64,000 nt of DNA from Stichopus chloronotus (Eukaryota; Echinodermata; Holothuroidea; Aspidochirotida; Stichopodidae): NCBI GenBank assembly GCA_021234535.1, contig CM037850.1, forward strand, positions 3,286,001-3,350,000, written 5' to 3'. This document shows, one piece after another, positions 23,106-34,739 of this stretch. The notes under the pieces were generated by a model. It was given only the letters and a program-made list of their open reading frames with translations, was not told the origin of the DNA and did not search any database. Numbering within the stretch: position 1 is the stretch's first letter; every line of letters begins with the position of its first letter. The translations under genes were made by a program, and so were the position numbers.

Positions 23106-26100
23106 GTGACGCGATTAAAACACTGCTAACAAGAAAAATTAACATAATTTTTACACAGCCGTCTTAGCACGGTCGTGATTCCATGTTTTTTTTTTTTTTG
23201 TAAAAAGTTGCTGGTTGGCTCTGAGAGACAACTTCTGAACCTTAAAAATGTGACTCTGTGAGTTTGCACAAAACATGTTGTTTTTGATATGTATACCACA
23301 AGTGATACATATATTGGAAGAGATAATTATTGATGTAATACGAGCGATGGGTTACATCAACATGACTATTGTAATCTACATAATAATTTATGTGTGGCCG
23401 CTTTTTTTAATTCTCCAATACCACTTATTTTGCCACGTTTTAAGCGAGAATGAAGTTTCAAGTAGAAGCAAACAGCATAGAGTGCATATTTTACCCAACT
23501 TGGAACTTTCTAATGTTTTTTCCAAGAAGAATGATGTCCCCTTTGAAGCTTTATAAAATAACATGTAGGGAAATTTAAGTCAAGTGTCCTATTTAAAGTT
23601 GTCTTAAAAACTTTTCTGCTGGATTTCGTTTAAGACAGAATTGACGTTGCTTCACGACGTTGGCCAACTTACGCTTTGACTATACTACTTCAATGCCTCT
23701 AATTCATTTATTACTTCGAAAAAAAAAAAACATTTTGCAAAAACAGGTTAGCTACACGTTCCAAGTTGGTAAACATTCTTATACGAGATCAATCACTGTA
23801 AACAAGAGGAAAACATTTTACAAGCCACTTCAAGATTGTGCACGTAAACAAGTATAAATATGTAATGAGTTTCAAACGGTTTTGTTTTATTTCTCCCATT
23901 TTATGCATTAAGGAATGAATATGTTAGTTGTAATTTTAATATACACACACATCTTTATATTTCTATGTCTTCATCACTTTTATTCCTCACGATAGCACTG
24001 ACTTTAATTAGCGAAGTTATGTGCCGTTTAGCGGAACTGGTAAAGACGCAAGTTGTGCTTAACGTAATGTCATAATGTTTCAGAAGATCTGTCTACTATT
24101 CCTCTCGGTATCTGGAACAGTAGTTGCTATTTGACATCATGTTTATAAACACCTTGATTACTACCAAATCACTAAGCTTAGTAAAAGGTCTTGATGTGAC
24201 TATAACACACTATGTAACAGTAGATCTACAGGAGCTGCATGAAAGTCCACTCCCATGTGAATCCATTAATCATCAGGTTTATTTGAACATCAGTATCGGA
24301 ATATCGGTTCGTCCAACCCAGTGAATTCATGAAATATGTTATTTGCAAAATAGATGAGCAGGAACCTCTTAAATTTTTTGATTCTTTATAATGACTTTTC
24401 AAAGTCTTATGATAAGAACCTATTCAGATCATAATTAAATTTCAAGAATGGACAGCAGAAGGCAGATTGTCGTCCTACCTGGATATACACCTCTCAGAGG
24501 CTTGCTGGTAATGCACCTTATGAGATGGTCTTGTATCCTCTGTTTTTTCATGGGTCAAAAGCATGGTAGGAAATGTGTTGTCCGGTAACTTCCTTGAGTT
24601 CATAAAAAAATATTACTTGCACAGCAAATAAGGCAGAAATTTGTTAATGTGTCCCTTCAACTGAATCAACATTCAGCAAGTCTTGTTATAGAAACTAGAT
24701 TAGATAGTTAAGCTTAATTTAAACAGATGCTTATCAGTGGCATTATGTTGAGAAGTTTCTATGGAACAGAAAGTAATGATTGTCGTCAACGTTAATGGAT
24801 ATACGCCTCTTATGTGTAGAACGTTGCTGGTATGGTTTTGTGTGAACTTCTGAAGTTAACCCATGCCGATTCAAATTATGTTTTATGGACGTTTGATCCT
24901 GAGGCTTAAAGTAGCTCACGATTACGCTTAATTCACATATTACTTTCTTCAAAGTAATATTACAAAGAATAATGAGTTCAAAAATCCCAGTTAATGTTCG
25001 ACAAAACTTTCATGTAGAATGTAATTGATGACTACTTTTGCAGAAGTGAAAATGCCTCGGAACGTAATTTAAACAGGGAACATTTGTTGATAGTTATGTG
25101 CTTGTGATGTTTATTTCCTATACAGTGTACCTATTAGGACTTTCATCAAATCTAATTTTTATATTTTAGTAAGCTTACCTAAACTATTCATCAACAGCTA
25201 TATTTAATACTCGGGAGAAATTGATCTCAGACACTTGCTGTGGGGCAGAGTTGAGGAATGACCGTGGGACAGTGCGCGGTGTTGGTTACCAGTGTCATGT
25301 TATTTTGCATGGAAATCGACTTAAGTAATCTCCGAAAAGCATTTTTGGTTTGAAACGTTGGCCAGGCAATAGACACCTGTCAACAGAATCATACTTTTGT
25401 ATCATCACCTGATACTACACAACTACAATTTACAGAATGCATTTACATTTACATAAAACTTAAAACCAATTAAGACAAAAGTAAAAAAAAAAAAGAAACT
25501 CACACAGCTTCAAAGAATGAAGTATGTAGACATGTTGTTCAATGTATGGGATGAATAAATTTCTTTTCGGAAATAAGCTGTAAAAGAAGGACAAAATGGA
25601 CAGACAGAGCCTCAAGGTGTTTGCTAGCTCTACATAAGAGTCTTCAATACAGTAGAGAAGAGAAATAATATCTGAAACATGAATTTTTGATTATATTAAT
25701 CAATGTTGTTTGACAAAAATGCGAATACAGAAAGCACATGCATCATTTTATTAAGTACAATTTCTATCTTTCAGTTTATGTCATAACCACATTGTGGCAT
25801 CATGAGTAACAAACTTATCAGCTCACATTTTTAATGAAACACAAGATATGGCTAGCTGTATATCTGAGGGCCAGCTCGGGGAGTTAATAGAATAGAAAGT
25901 GCTGCTTTTGCTGAATGTGCATAATAAAAGAAAATAAGAGAGTTTTAAATGGAAAGAAATTATTTTATTGGACTTTGAACATTGACCTAAACAAGCAGAT
26001 TTCGCTATGCAAACCACCCATATCAGTGCTCTCATGAAAAATGCATTATTGTTAATAGAGTCAGTCTATCGACACAATTTTCATTTCAATCTGGGATTAC

Positions 26101-26653
26101 TAAACCCTAGTTGCCTTACATTGTATTTTTCTTAGTCTACGGGTGGTTTCAAATATATCAGGAAGCGTGGCAGAATTCACAATGTGCAACTTAAGTTTCA
26201 TCTGAGTGTCGTGATGACAAATCTTATTCCTTGTAAAAAAAAAGAAGAAAAACTAGCAAGCCGATGACAACAAACACGCTATGATTAATCCGTTCTACAC
26301 TGTGTAATAGGCAATTCGTCCTCATTCACTTACGTTTGCGTTGTTAAATGCAGCTTAGTGTGCTCAGTGCAGTAAGTGTGAAGGGAATTTTGAATACCTG
26401 CAGAGGATCGTTAATGGGTGATGTGCAAGCTTTCAGAGTGCAATGCAAAGCTGAATATATACTTTGACCTGGTGCTGCCCGGCTGGGTGGGTGAAGGTGG
26501 TGACGTTTAAAGCAATGACGCTTAGCAAGCTTCAAACTTGGGGTTCGATCACTTGTTGTTTACAGTAGCGTGGGCTATGCATTCAAAAGTAGGCTAAGTA
26601 TAAGTTTTTCCCATCTGAACTGACCCAGTGATAAAAGATGATATGTCACAAAA
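23106..26653. other. Intergenic, no gene recognised
   Basis: Contains poly(A)/poly(T) runs (23187, 23721, 25485) and a weak diverged direct repeat at 24465/24778. No convincing ORF was seen. The 3' end of the transporter gene at 26893 lies just beyond. Confidence 0.45.
24465..24840. repeat. Possible diverged direct repeat pair
   Basis: GATTGTCGTC followed by TGGATATACACCTCT and later TTGCTGGTAATG (from 24465) is echoed by GATTGTCGTC, TGGATATACGCCTCT and TTGCTGGTATGG (from 24778), an offset of about 313. The shared blocks are short, so this is a weak call. Confidence 0.4.
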
Positions 26654-26659
26654 TTTATT
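26654..26659 (-). terminator. Poly(A) signal AATAAA for the intact SLC5-like gene
   Basis: Minus-strand AATAAA lies about 234 bases beyond the TAA stop at 26893-26895, nearly the same distance as in the tandem paralogue. Confidence 0.6.
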
Positions 26660-26892
26660 ATCCTAGTTAGAAAGGATGTTAAATGCCTGTGAATGCCCAA
26701 AAGATGAATGCTAAATTACATGATTCATTAATTCCTCCCACGAGAATTTCTGTTTGTTTTACCAAAGAAGCAAGCAGGTACGTGAAACACTGTGTAACAT
26801 ATATATAACAGGCACACGCCATCCACGACAATTTGCCAGAGTTGCAACGTTTCTCAACTTGATAACGCATATTAATATGAGTTATTGTGAAT

Positions 26893-29800
26893 TTATAAAA
26901 TCTTTGTCGGTAGCGTTTCAACCTTTTCCAAAGACACATAATCCTGCTTCTTGTAAATTGGATTATTATTATTACTGCTCGTTACTCTTCCTTTTGTGTA
27001 GTACCGTGCTACAATTGGAGCAAGATATTTAGGATCTGTTACTGTTTGTTTCCTTCTTGATGTTATGTAGCTTACTATCAAGCCCAACAAAAAACAAGAA
27101 CCCCCAGTAAGAAGGGACATATACATGTAACTCAGTTGGAAAAATGGATGACTGTCCTCCGTATAAGGTATACGTATATCCCGTGAAGAGGTGGTCATAC
27201 CAGAACTATATGTGGTGGCAGTGACGTTCTCAAGGTAATCGACTGCCCCCGCTGCATTGCATCCAGTTATAGACACTGGAAGAGGATGTGTCGCTGGAGG
27301 AAAGATTCTAGCACCTATGTATTTGATAATACCAATCAACGATCCAGCAATTAATCCTACCGTAGCACCTGCAGAGTTTGCTCTTGGGACGAGGATTCCC
27401 AACATGAATACACCTAAACACGTACCTCCCAGTATTCCACCAATTGAGACGGTTGTTTGTAAGAGGTCGCCCAACACGGAAGCAAGAAACGCCAAGAAAA
27501 TGGTAGAAATCCCGTAAACAACAGAAACCACTTTAACAAGGATTGTATACTTCGTTTCGGACATGTTTGGCCACATTGTTTTGATAACGTCCTGACCAGT
27601 AGTAGCGGCCAAACCATTCAGTACAGAGGACATTGATGAAAGGGAAGCAGCAAACGCACCCCCTATTAGAATTCCTGGCACCCCTGGATATGAATGGAAA
27701 AGATCCATCATAAAGTAAGGGACAATCTGGTCGGAACGACTTATTTTACCTGATGTCAGTGGATCACAGTCATGATAATAAGCAAAAGCTGTCATTCCAG
27801 TCAGTACCGCTAACAGTTCAATAATTCCCATACCAACAATACCAAGACATGCTGCTATTTTGGCGTCTTTTTCTGTTGCACACGAGTTATATCTCTGGAC
27901 CAGACTCTGTTTGGTAATTCCAATCATGGTCCATTGGACAGAGCCACCAATTATTATATTCCAGAAAGTAAGTCTGACTGTGGGATCAAGACTGAAGTCC
28001 ACAAGATCTCCATGGCCACCTTCTACTGATCTTCTCCAGCTTTCCTTTATTCCGCCAACTTTCATTGTTCCGACAACAATCATAACTGCAGCTCCAAGAA
28101 GCATCGAAATAGCCTGTATACAAAAAAGAAGTAAATCACAGGTTTCCTTATTCGAACGATATCTATAATGTTTGAGATATCCATGTAAACGTTCTTTTGG
28201 GGAACATGGTCTTGAATTCCACGGGGATTGAACCAGTCTGAATGTTCTTTTTCTGAGCTTAACATGTGCAAATCTTTCGAGCGAAAACATTGAAAATGAC
28301 ATCCGTATGTCAATTTTCAAATTGATGAATTGAAATAGTTATGTGTGACTTGAATATGTTTAATACCGCAGTTTCCGAAATTCAGTTTAATTCAAATGAT
28401 ATCGAAATCACATCGGTTGAGAAGAACAAGAAAGATCCTGCCTTTTCATTAATCACATTTTCCAAATCTCAGAAGTTGTTTCTTTTTTTCAACGAATGAA
28501 AGTCATGCTTAAATAATGACAAGAATCATGCAGATTGAAGCAAAGCCTTTGGACTGATAGATGGACAAGTAAAAAGCATCTGTGTTGAACTAGGAATGCA
28601 GCCTACCTTTGAGTTCTCTGATTGTTTGCTTCTCCCATACGTAATGGATCAGCCTACGTGGGTGATATGTGACGTAAACAAAAGCGATATTTTATTTAAT
28701 TTGCATGAAATATTGCTCCCTGTGCAGTGAATTTTCATTTCATTCCTGGTGAATTTACTCGTACTTTGAGTAGGCCATGCACAATCTCTTGTCTGAGAGA
28801 ATTTCACTCTTCTCATTTAGAGAGTATATGTAGGCACTTTCTTTGTAGTAACTATGAAGGAACTCTCCTTCACTGGTTTAACAAGCAGGACGAGAGTCCC
28901 TTGTTACATTGTGATCACTATGTCTCAGAGAACAAATATGAAAACAAACGAACTAAAGGACGTACTTCCTAGCGTAGAGTGTATGTATGATAATACTCTT
29001 CCTACATGACATATCATTTCGGCAGTCATCCTTAAATGTTAGTGTTGTGTAGTAAACAATTTACTTTCATTTACTTCATCATTATGTTGAAATGGTAGTA
29101 CTAAAATTTGTCGAACGAGCTTGCGCAAAAGAAAAATAGAGCTTCTTCCCTCTTAGTTTTTACAATTAGCCTATGGACATGCAACTACTGATCCTGTGCC
29201 GTGATGTGAAAGCCAAGGCAGATGATTTCCAATTGACCAGGTCATTGTTTTCCACCTGGGAGGGATAGAATCACTGAGAATTAGTGATAAAACAGGCAAT
29301 GAGGTTGGTAAGGATCGAAATCCTCACTTATCCTTTGTTCTAGTGTGGTTTTGGAAACAGTGTTTGAGCGGTTTTGATTCAACATGAGATGTATTCAACA
29401 AAGAACCCCCTAAAAAGATCACTGTGAGCTTCCACAGTGTTGTTATAAGACTTTTAACGACTGTTAACGGGATTCAATACATAATGTTAACAACTGGTAG
29501 TTCAACTGTTTCCGTTCTCTGTTTCAAAACCTATCTCTTTAACATACCAAAAAAGGAACAACGTTTACATCAGTGATAGTTGTTAACTTAAAAGATTCAG
29601 TAATTTGCTGTCACTATCTGGCTTTAACAACAGCTGCTAATTTGCATAACTCAACGTCAAATATAAATACACAATTCATAAGGATTCAAATGTGATCAAT
29701 ACACCCATTCTAGTTTGCTTCATCCGCAGGTGATTTGCTACATCGAGGTTTGTATCACTAATCGAGGACATTCCAAACCAGAACATTTTTGTACAAACTT

Positions 29801-30583
29801 CATTGATCATTAAGTTTGTCTATGTGGAAGAACAAGTACGACATCCAATAAAATGTTGTCTTTTTCACAAAAAAATAAAATAAAAGTGTTTACTATATAC
29901 GATCACACTGATCATACTAAATCCAGTTCAGATTGTTCCACGTTGCATTACTTACCTCCTCTTCAGTGTACAAAACTTAAGATAAACAAATTAAGTGACA
30001 CTAAACATTCATTATTTACCTGAAATACATCTGTCCATATGACTGCTTTGATGCCCCCAAATGACGTATAAAAGGTACAGATGATGCCTATGGATAGTAT
30101 AGAAAACGTCAAGTTTATCCCTGCCACGGTACTCAGAGCCAAGGCCGGAGTATATACGACGATTCCCATGTATATGAAGCTCTTTACGCAAGTGGCTGCA
30201 ATCACCAGGAATCTTACAGTATTGTTAAACCTCAGTTCCAAATATTCATATATGGTCGTCACCTTTAGACGATAAAATACCGGAACGAAACAAAAGGCGA
30301 TGAAAAATGGTACGTAAGCGCGCACAAAGAACATCAGTCCATACTGAGGGCCATGTACGTAAACTTCTGCTGGTGTTCCAAGATATGTGATAGCGGACAT
30401 GACGGTCGCAGCGAGAGACAACGAAACCGGTATCACAGACATCTGTCGATCTCCTAGGAAGTAGTCATTTGATGACTGTTTTCCTCCCGATCGAACAGTA
30501 AAGAAGACTCCAATTCCCGCCGAAATTGCAAGCATTGCCACGACGATGAAGTAATCGAAGACTGATAAAGAGGGATTATCCAT
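26893..30583 (-). CDS. Sodium-coupled monocarboxylate transporter (SLC5A8/SLC5A12-like), intact
   Basis: A plasma-membrane Na+ symporter of the SMCT branch, for lactate, pyruvate, nicotinate or short-chain fatty acids by family knowledge. Exon 1 is 30583-30020 (188 codons; ATG in CAAGATGG context). The GTAAAT donor follows DVFQ. The intron is 28114-30019. Exon 2 is 28113-26893 (406 residues plus TAA). The spliced protein is 594 residues, close to the about 610 of human SLC5A8. Visible features are SSNDYFLGDRQMS (38-49), SLAATVMSAITYLG (56-69), TPAEVY (70-75), ALALSTV in a membrane segment, GGIKAVIWTDVFQ at the exon junction, a Q.YNSC block after TM6, SYPGVPG, ASLSSMSSVLN with the Na2-site serines (about 345-351), LASVLGDLLQ, an N-glycosylation site NVT at 484, and a final helix followed by VTDPKYLAP. 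The C-terminus is basic and ends TKIL. An acceptor-like CAG at 30603-30605 suggests an upstream non-coding exon. Substrate specificity cannot be read from sequence. Confidence 0.95.
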
Positions 30584-30605
30584 CTTGGTAACCGTTGAAT
30601 AACTG

Positions 30606-33030
30606 TTGGAAGTTTTGAACTTTTTAAGTAGATAACTAATTAATGAATCGAGTACAATTACCGAAACCGTATGTTATTTATGCAATTTATTACAGAAACA
30701 AAAAACAAACAAAAACAAATTCATGAGATTTATAGGGAACTTGGTAGTCACTATGGTAGAATAATGTATTCAGGCACACCCGGTGTGATATTACAATAAA
30801 TCTTTTTTGACCAGTACGTCACGCATTGCATTGTCTCTCCACTTTTCTATATCTTTAATCAATCCCTTTCCTACCTATTGCTTAATCATGTTCACAAAAA
30901 GTTTAAGATGAGTGACAAGAATTTTTCTTTGGTGGAAGTTAACGTACGGAAACTCTTGCACTTTGTAACACAAAGACTGATAAACTTGCTAATTTACCTT
31001 ATATAGTAATTGTAACTACCAATTGTAACCATTGTTTTTTCTTAGACTTAATTTTTCCATAGTGCAATTACTTCAAGATGCATGGATTCGAAATATTTCA
31101 ATGCCACGTTCAGTTTTAATCTTCAATTACAAGTGCATATGAGAAATGTATGACAATACATTTATACATTTTAAATTGAAATGGGTACCGTACCTTTTTT
31201 CTGTGTATTGCGTGTGTTGAAAGATGCCGAATCTTTTATAGTCACAATGAAAATGATGCAGACACCTGGAAGTTAATGACTAATATATTGTCTAATACGT
31301 ATTTATAACTCGTAATCAATGATCTATTGAAATAGTGACCAATCAGTATGTGTTTGTGTTTTGTAATGCTAGCTAGTTTATAAAAACCTTTTTTCAGGTA
31401 TATCGGGAAACTTATAACGTAAACATCGTTTTGCTGCTATCGCTCACGCGATTTATTTGGTTTCATACATTATTTATGGTTTCGTGCTTCTTTCATTTGG
31501 TTTGTTCACAATCTTTAGTTTGATCGTTATCGCGATGTCGTAAAAGTATGTGTCTCGTATTTATATTAGAAATGATAAGTATTAATATTAACAACTTTAA
31601 CAATGTTAACCTATTATGAAAGACCATAGCTACGCACATTTCAGTTTGACTCTATAAAGTTTGATTGTAACTTTTATATTATGTCAGATTATTCCCCCCC
31701 CCCCAGGATGTCGTGTCAGGATTATATTATCACCGCAGCATCAACTTTATTACATTTTATACATCACCTTCATACATTTTATAGACGTTATTACTGATAA
31801 CAAGTTGAGTACTAGAAGGTATATATCACAGATTGACTACAGCTACCTCTTTCAACTTTTCTCTCGCCCAATTTGTAACACAACATAACAGCACTCTTGC
31901 AATTCATTAAGTTTGAAAAAGGTAGATTTAGTTCTGGAGACCATAGGAACTATCTAGATGTAAATATAATTTACTGCTTCCTATGTTACATCCATCACCC
32001 TTCGGAGTTTCTCTCTAGGCTGACCGTCTGTGACAATCCTGTCTGTCCTGTAATTCATCTGCTACATTAGAGTCATCTAACAGAGCTAAACTTATGTCTT
32101 GAACACAAATTATCTAAGGAACAGATACAAAAAAAAAAAAAAAAAAAAAAACGAGCTCCGCTTTCAGGATGCACCATTGTAGAATAATTACAATTCAGAC
32201 AATTACATGAGTGGCTGTAAGTTGTTTTTACCATGGAGCTATTACGTAATAGCTTCATGTTGTGACTAACTGCAGTAATTTTCAGAAAATTAATTATAAT
32301 AAAATCATTTTAAAAAAGTACATAAAAATAGCTTTCTTCGTTCCTCTGTTAACACTACTCAGGTTCTGAATCATCGAAAAGGTTTTAAACCACTTAAGTT
32401 GAGGCCTGTTGCGTTGGAAATGAATTATCTTCATGGACCATTCAATGGGACCATCAAGCAAGTATTATTACTTTCATGTATCACGGTATTCTACTCAAAT
32501 GTAAATGTGATATAAACTGACGATAAACTCTCCTGTGTGTTATAGAGCACAGAATGGTCTGAAGGTGCTGATACATTACTTCAGGTACGCTATCTCCCAC
32601 TAGAAAAAATGCATATTTCACACTTCATTCAGCTTAACCCTACAAATTTGTTACATATACGCAGGCGAGAGATTAGGTCTAGAAATTAAGACATTCTTTC
32701 AATATGTTTTTATGAAAAGGAGATCGAAAATTATTCTTTTGATTAATTGTTTTGTCTGATACCACTTTTCAAGTTCCTTTTCATTCATACCAAGGAAATT
32801 CAAAAGGTAATTACAATTACTAAGTTACTAAACCGATCGTTTTAAACAAGAAGGCAGCTTCTTGAGCTCAAAACATATTTTACCTGTCACTATTGTTTCA
32901 GAGTCGGAAATCATTCTATGGTGTTTGATCTGAAGTATCTGATAAACCTATGTTAGATATGATCACTCCTAAATCTTGTGTTACAGAAATAGCAGTAAAC
33001 TGACTTGTGTCGTATTCTCATCTAGCTTTT
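30606..33030. other. Intergenic upstream of the intact SLC5-like gene
   Basis: It should hold the promoter of the transporter gene, but no TATA or initiator can be assigned. A C11 run is at 31694-31704 and an A-run of about 23 at 32129-32151. No ORF is convincing. Confidence 0.4.

Positions 33031-33089
<59 letters not shown>
33031..33089. repeat. (TAA)n trinucleotide microsatellite
   Basis: About 19 uninterrupted TAA/ATA units. The poly-Asn and poly-Leu ORFs that cross it are artefacts. Confidence 0.97.
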
Positions 33090-33093
<4 letters not shown>

Positions 33094-34285
33094 CTACTAG
33101 AACTCCGCCAAGAGAACGAGGGTAAATTACAAGCAAACGTAGAAAAAAACTTTGTGTACTTACGTAATGGATTCTTGTTCATAGGCCTATAAACGCCTAA
33201 GGTCTCACAGTTGATGAACGACTGACATGCATTCACGTCATGCTGCAAATAAAACACTTCAGCGGTGGACCTTCGATCTACTTTATACTTCGTGCTTTGC
33301 TCTATATTGAAACACTCGGATCAAAATACTAAAGTGCAAGGACCGACAAGTGGAATTTCTTGGTTCCATAATTTAGGAGCCCTGGTCACTTTCAGAAGTC
33401 AGTCGGCCACCGTTACTATAGTAACAAATATCGAATTCAGTTTGACAAATTGGACCTTCTGATTCACAAGAATTTTCCAAAAAAAATTCATTTAAATATG
33501 AACTTTTCATAATATATCCTAGGTTTAAAGAGCTAAATTGTACTATTTGTATAAGAGTCTTAAATAGAACATTTGTCAATAAAGAAGGCAACTCTATCTC
33601 TGCTTTTTGTTTTGAGTAATTGTGTCTATCGTGTATTAACGGGTGAATTACTTTCCAAGCAGTTTCTTTAATTGCCACAGATCTATACACACAGTGGGTG
33701 CTGGATGTTTCAATTGGATGCTATATATTTAGCAGCAAACAATGAATCTCTGGCATAAATCGATACAAAAAAAAGAGATTAATACACACGACCATCAATA
33801 CTTCAAAATCAATGTTATATATTGCTCAAAGTACATGTTTGTGTTTTTCACTTCGTTAGGATAAATGAAATTAGTTTTAAAGTTGCAGTTACAATCTATA
33901 ACTGTACACCAAAAAGTGCTAACTTTTACAGTACCTGAAAGGAGATAATTTTGAACCTTTGCAACTTAAGAGCGTTAAGAGTATAATCACCCTTTGTAAG
34001 TAATTGTAAATGTTTGGGGATAATGACAGGATAAATCCACACCTTTCTAGGTCATTGAGAACTAGATTAACGTATTAATCAAATACGTCAAGCGTTAGAC
34101 CAATCTTACGGATAGACGAAAATATTGAACATTCTAAGTAAATAACCGATAACTAAAGTCCATGTTTGATTGTCTTTGAAATCCACTTCGACACCCTGCT
34201 TAGATGACGAAGCACAATCCAATGGCGCACGTGTGGAGTTAACAACAAAGTAAATGTAAGATGTAAAATTTTACATTGAAATGTT

Positions 34286-34535
34286 GACTGAGCATACTTT
34301 ATTTGACACGGTCACTAAATATCCTTCTTGTGAAATGCTCACCAAATGTAGTGCATGTGAAAACCTCACTGAATGTAGTTTACATGAAAATATTCACTGA
34401 ATATACTTTATTTGAAACGGTCACTAAATATCCTTCTTGTGGAATACTCACTAAAAATATTGTGAAAAGTGCACTCAGGCTGGATATAGCTTACATGAAA
34501 ATGGTCATCGAATATAGTTTACATGACATGACCAC
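34286..34535. repeat. 27-bp minisatellite, about nine units, with a 109-bp higher-order period
   Basis: The units start CACTGAATATA or CACTAAATAT and run 27 bases each: 34286, 34313, 34340, 34367 (28 bases), 34395, 34422, then a shortened unit (34449), a lengthened one (34472), and 34506. Units 1-2 match units 5-6 far better than their neighbours (both pairs contain ACTTTATTTGA then CGGTCACTAAATATCCTTC). So blocks of four units were duplicated together. The period of 27 keeps a reading frame open, but the derived peptide does not look functional. Confidence 0.85.
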
Positions 34536-34719
34536 TGAATCTTGGCTTTTACAGGGACACTCGTGAAAGTAGGACTCAATAACACGCCCATTGCTGAGAC
34601 TGCTCGTGTGTTCTCGTCTGTCCAAATTAATGTCTGGTTTTTATCGTCCCGACGAGGGGACTTACGGGACGATTGTGCTCTCCCCTTTGAAATTTTATAT
34701 CTTTTAAATGGTCCTAGAT

Positions 34720-34734
34720 GGGGGGGGGGGGGGG
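34720..34734. repeat. Poly(G) run of 15, possible G-quadruplex
   Basis: Fifteen consecutive G followed by TTGGGG. It may be polymorphic or poorly sequenced. No function is implied. Confidence 0.8.
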
Positions 34735-34739
34735 TTGGG

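Noticed and set aside
33007..33257. Poly-Asn and poly-Leu ORFs
   Set aside because: Products of the (TAA)n microsatellite.
34286..34535. CRISPR-like array
   Set aside because: The repeats are contiguous 27-base units without unique spacers, in a eukaryotic context; it is a minisatellite.
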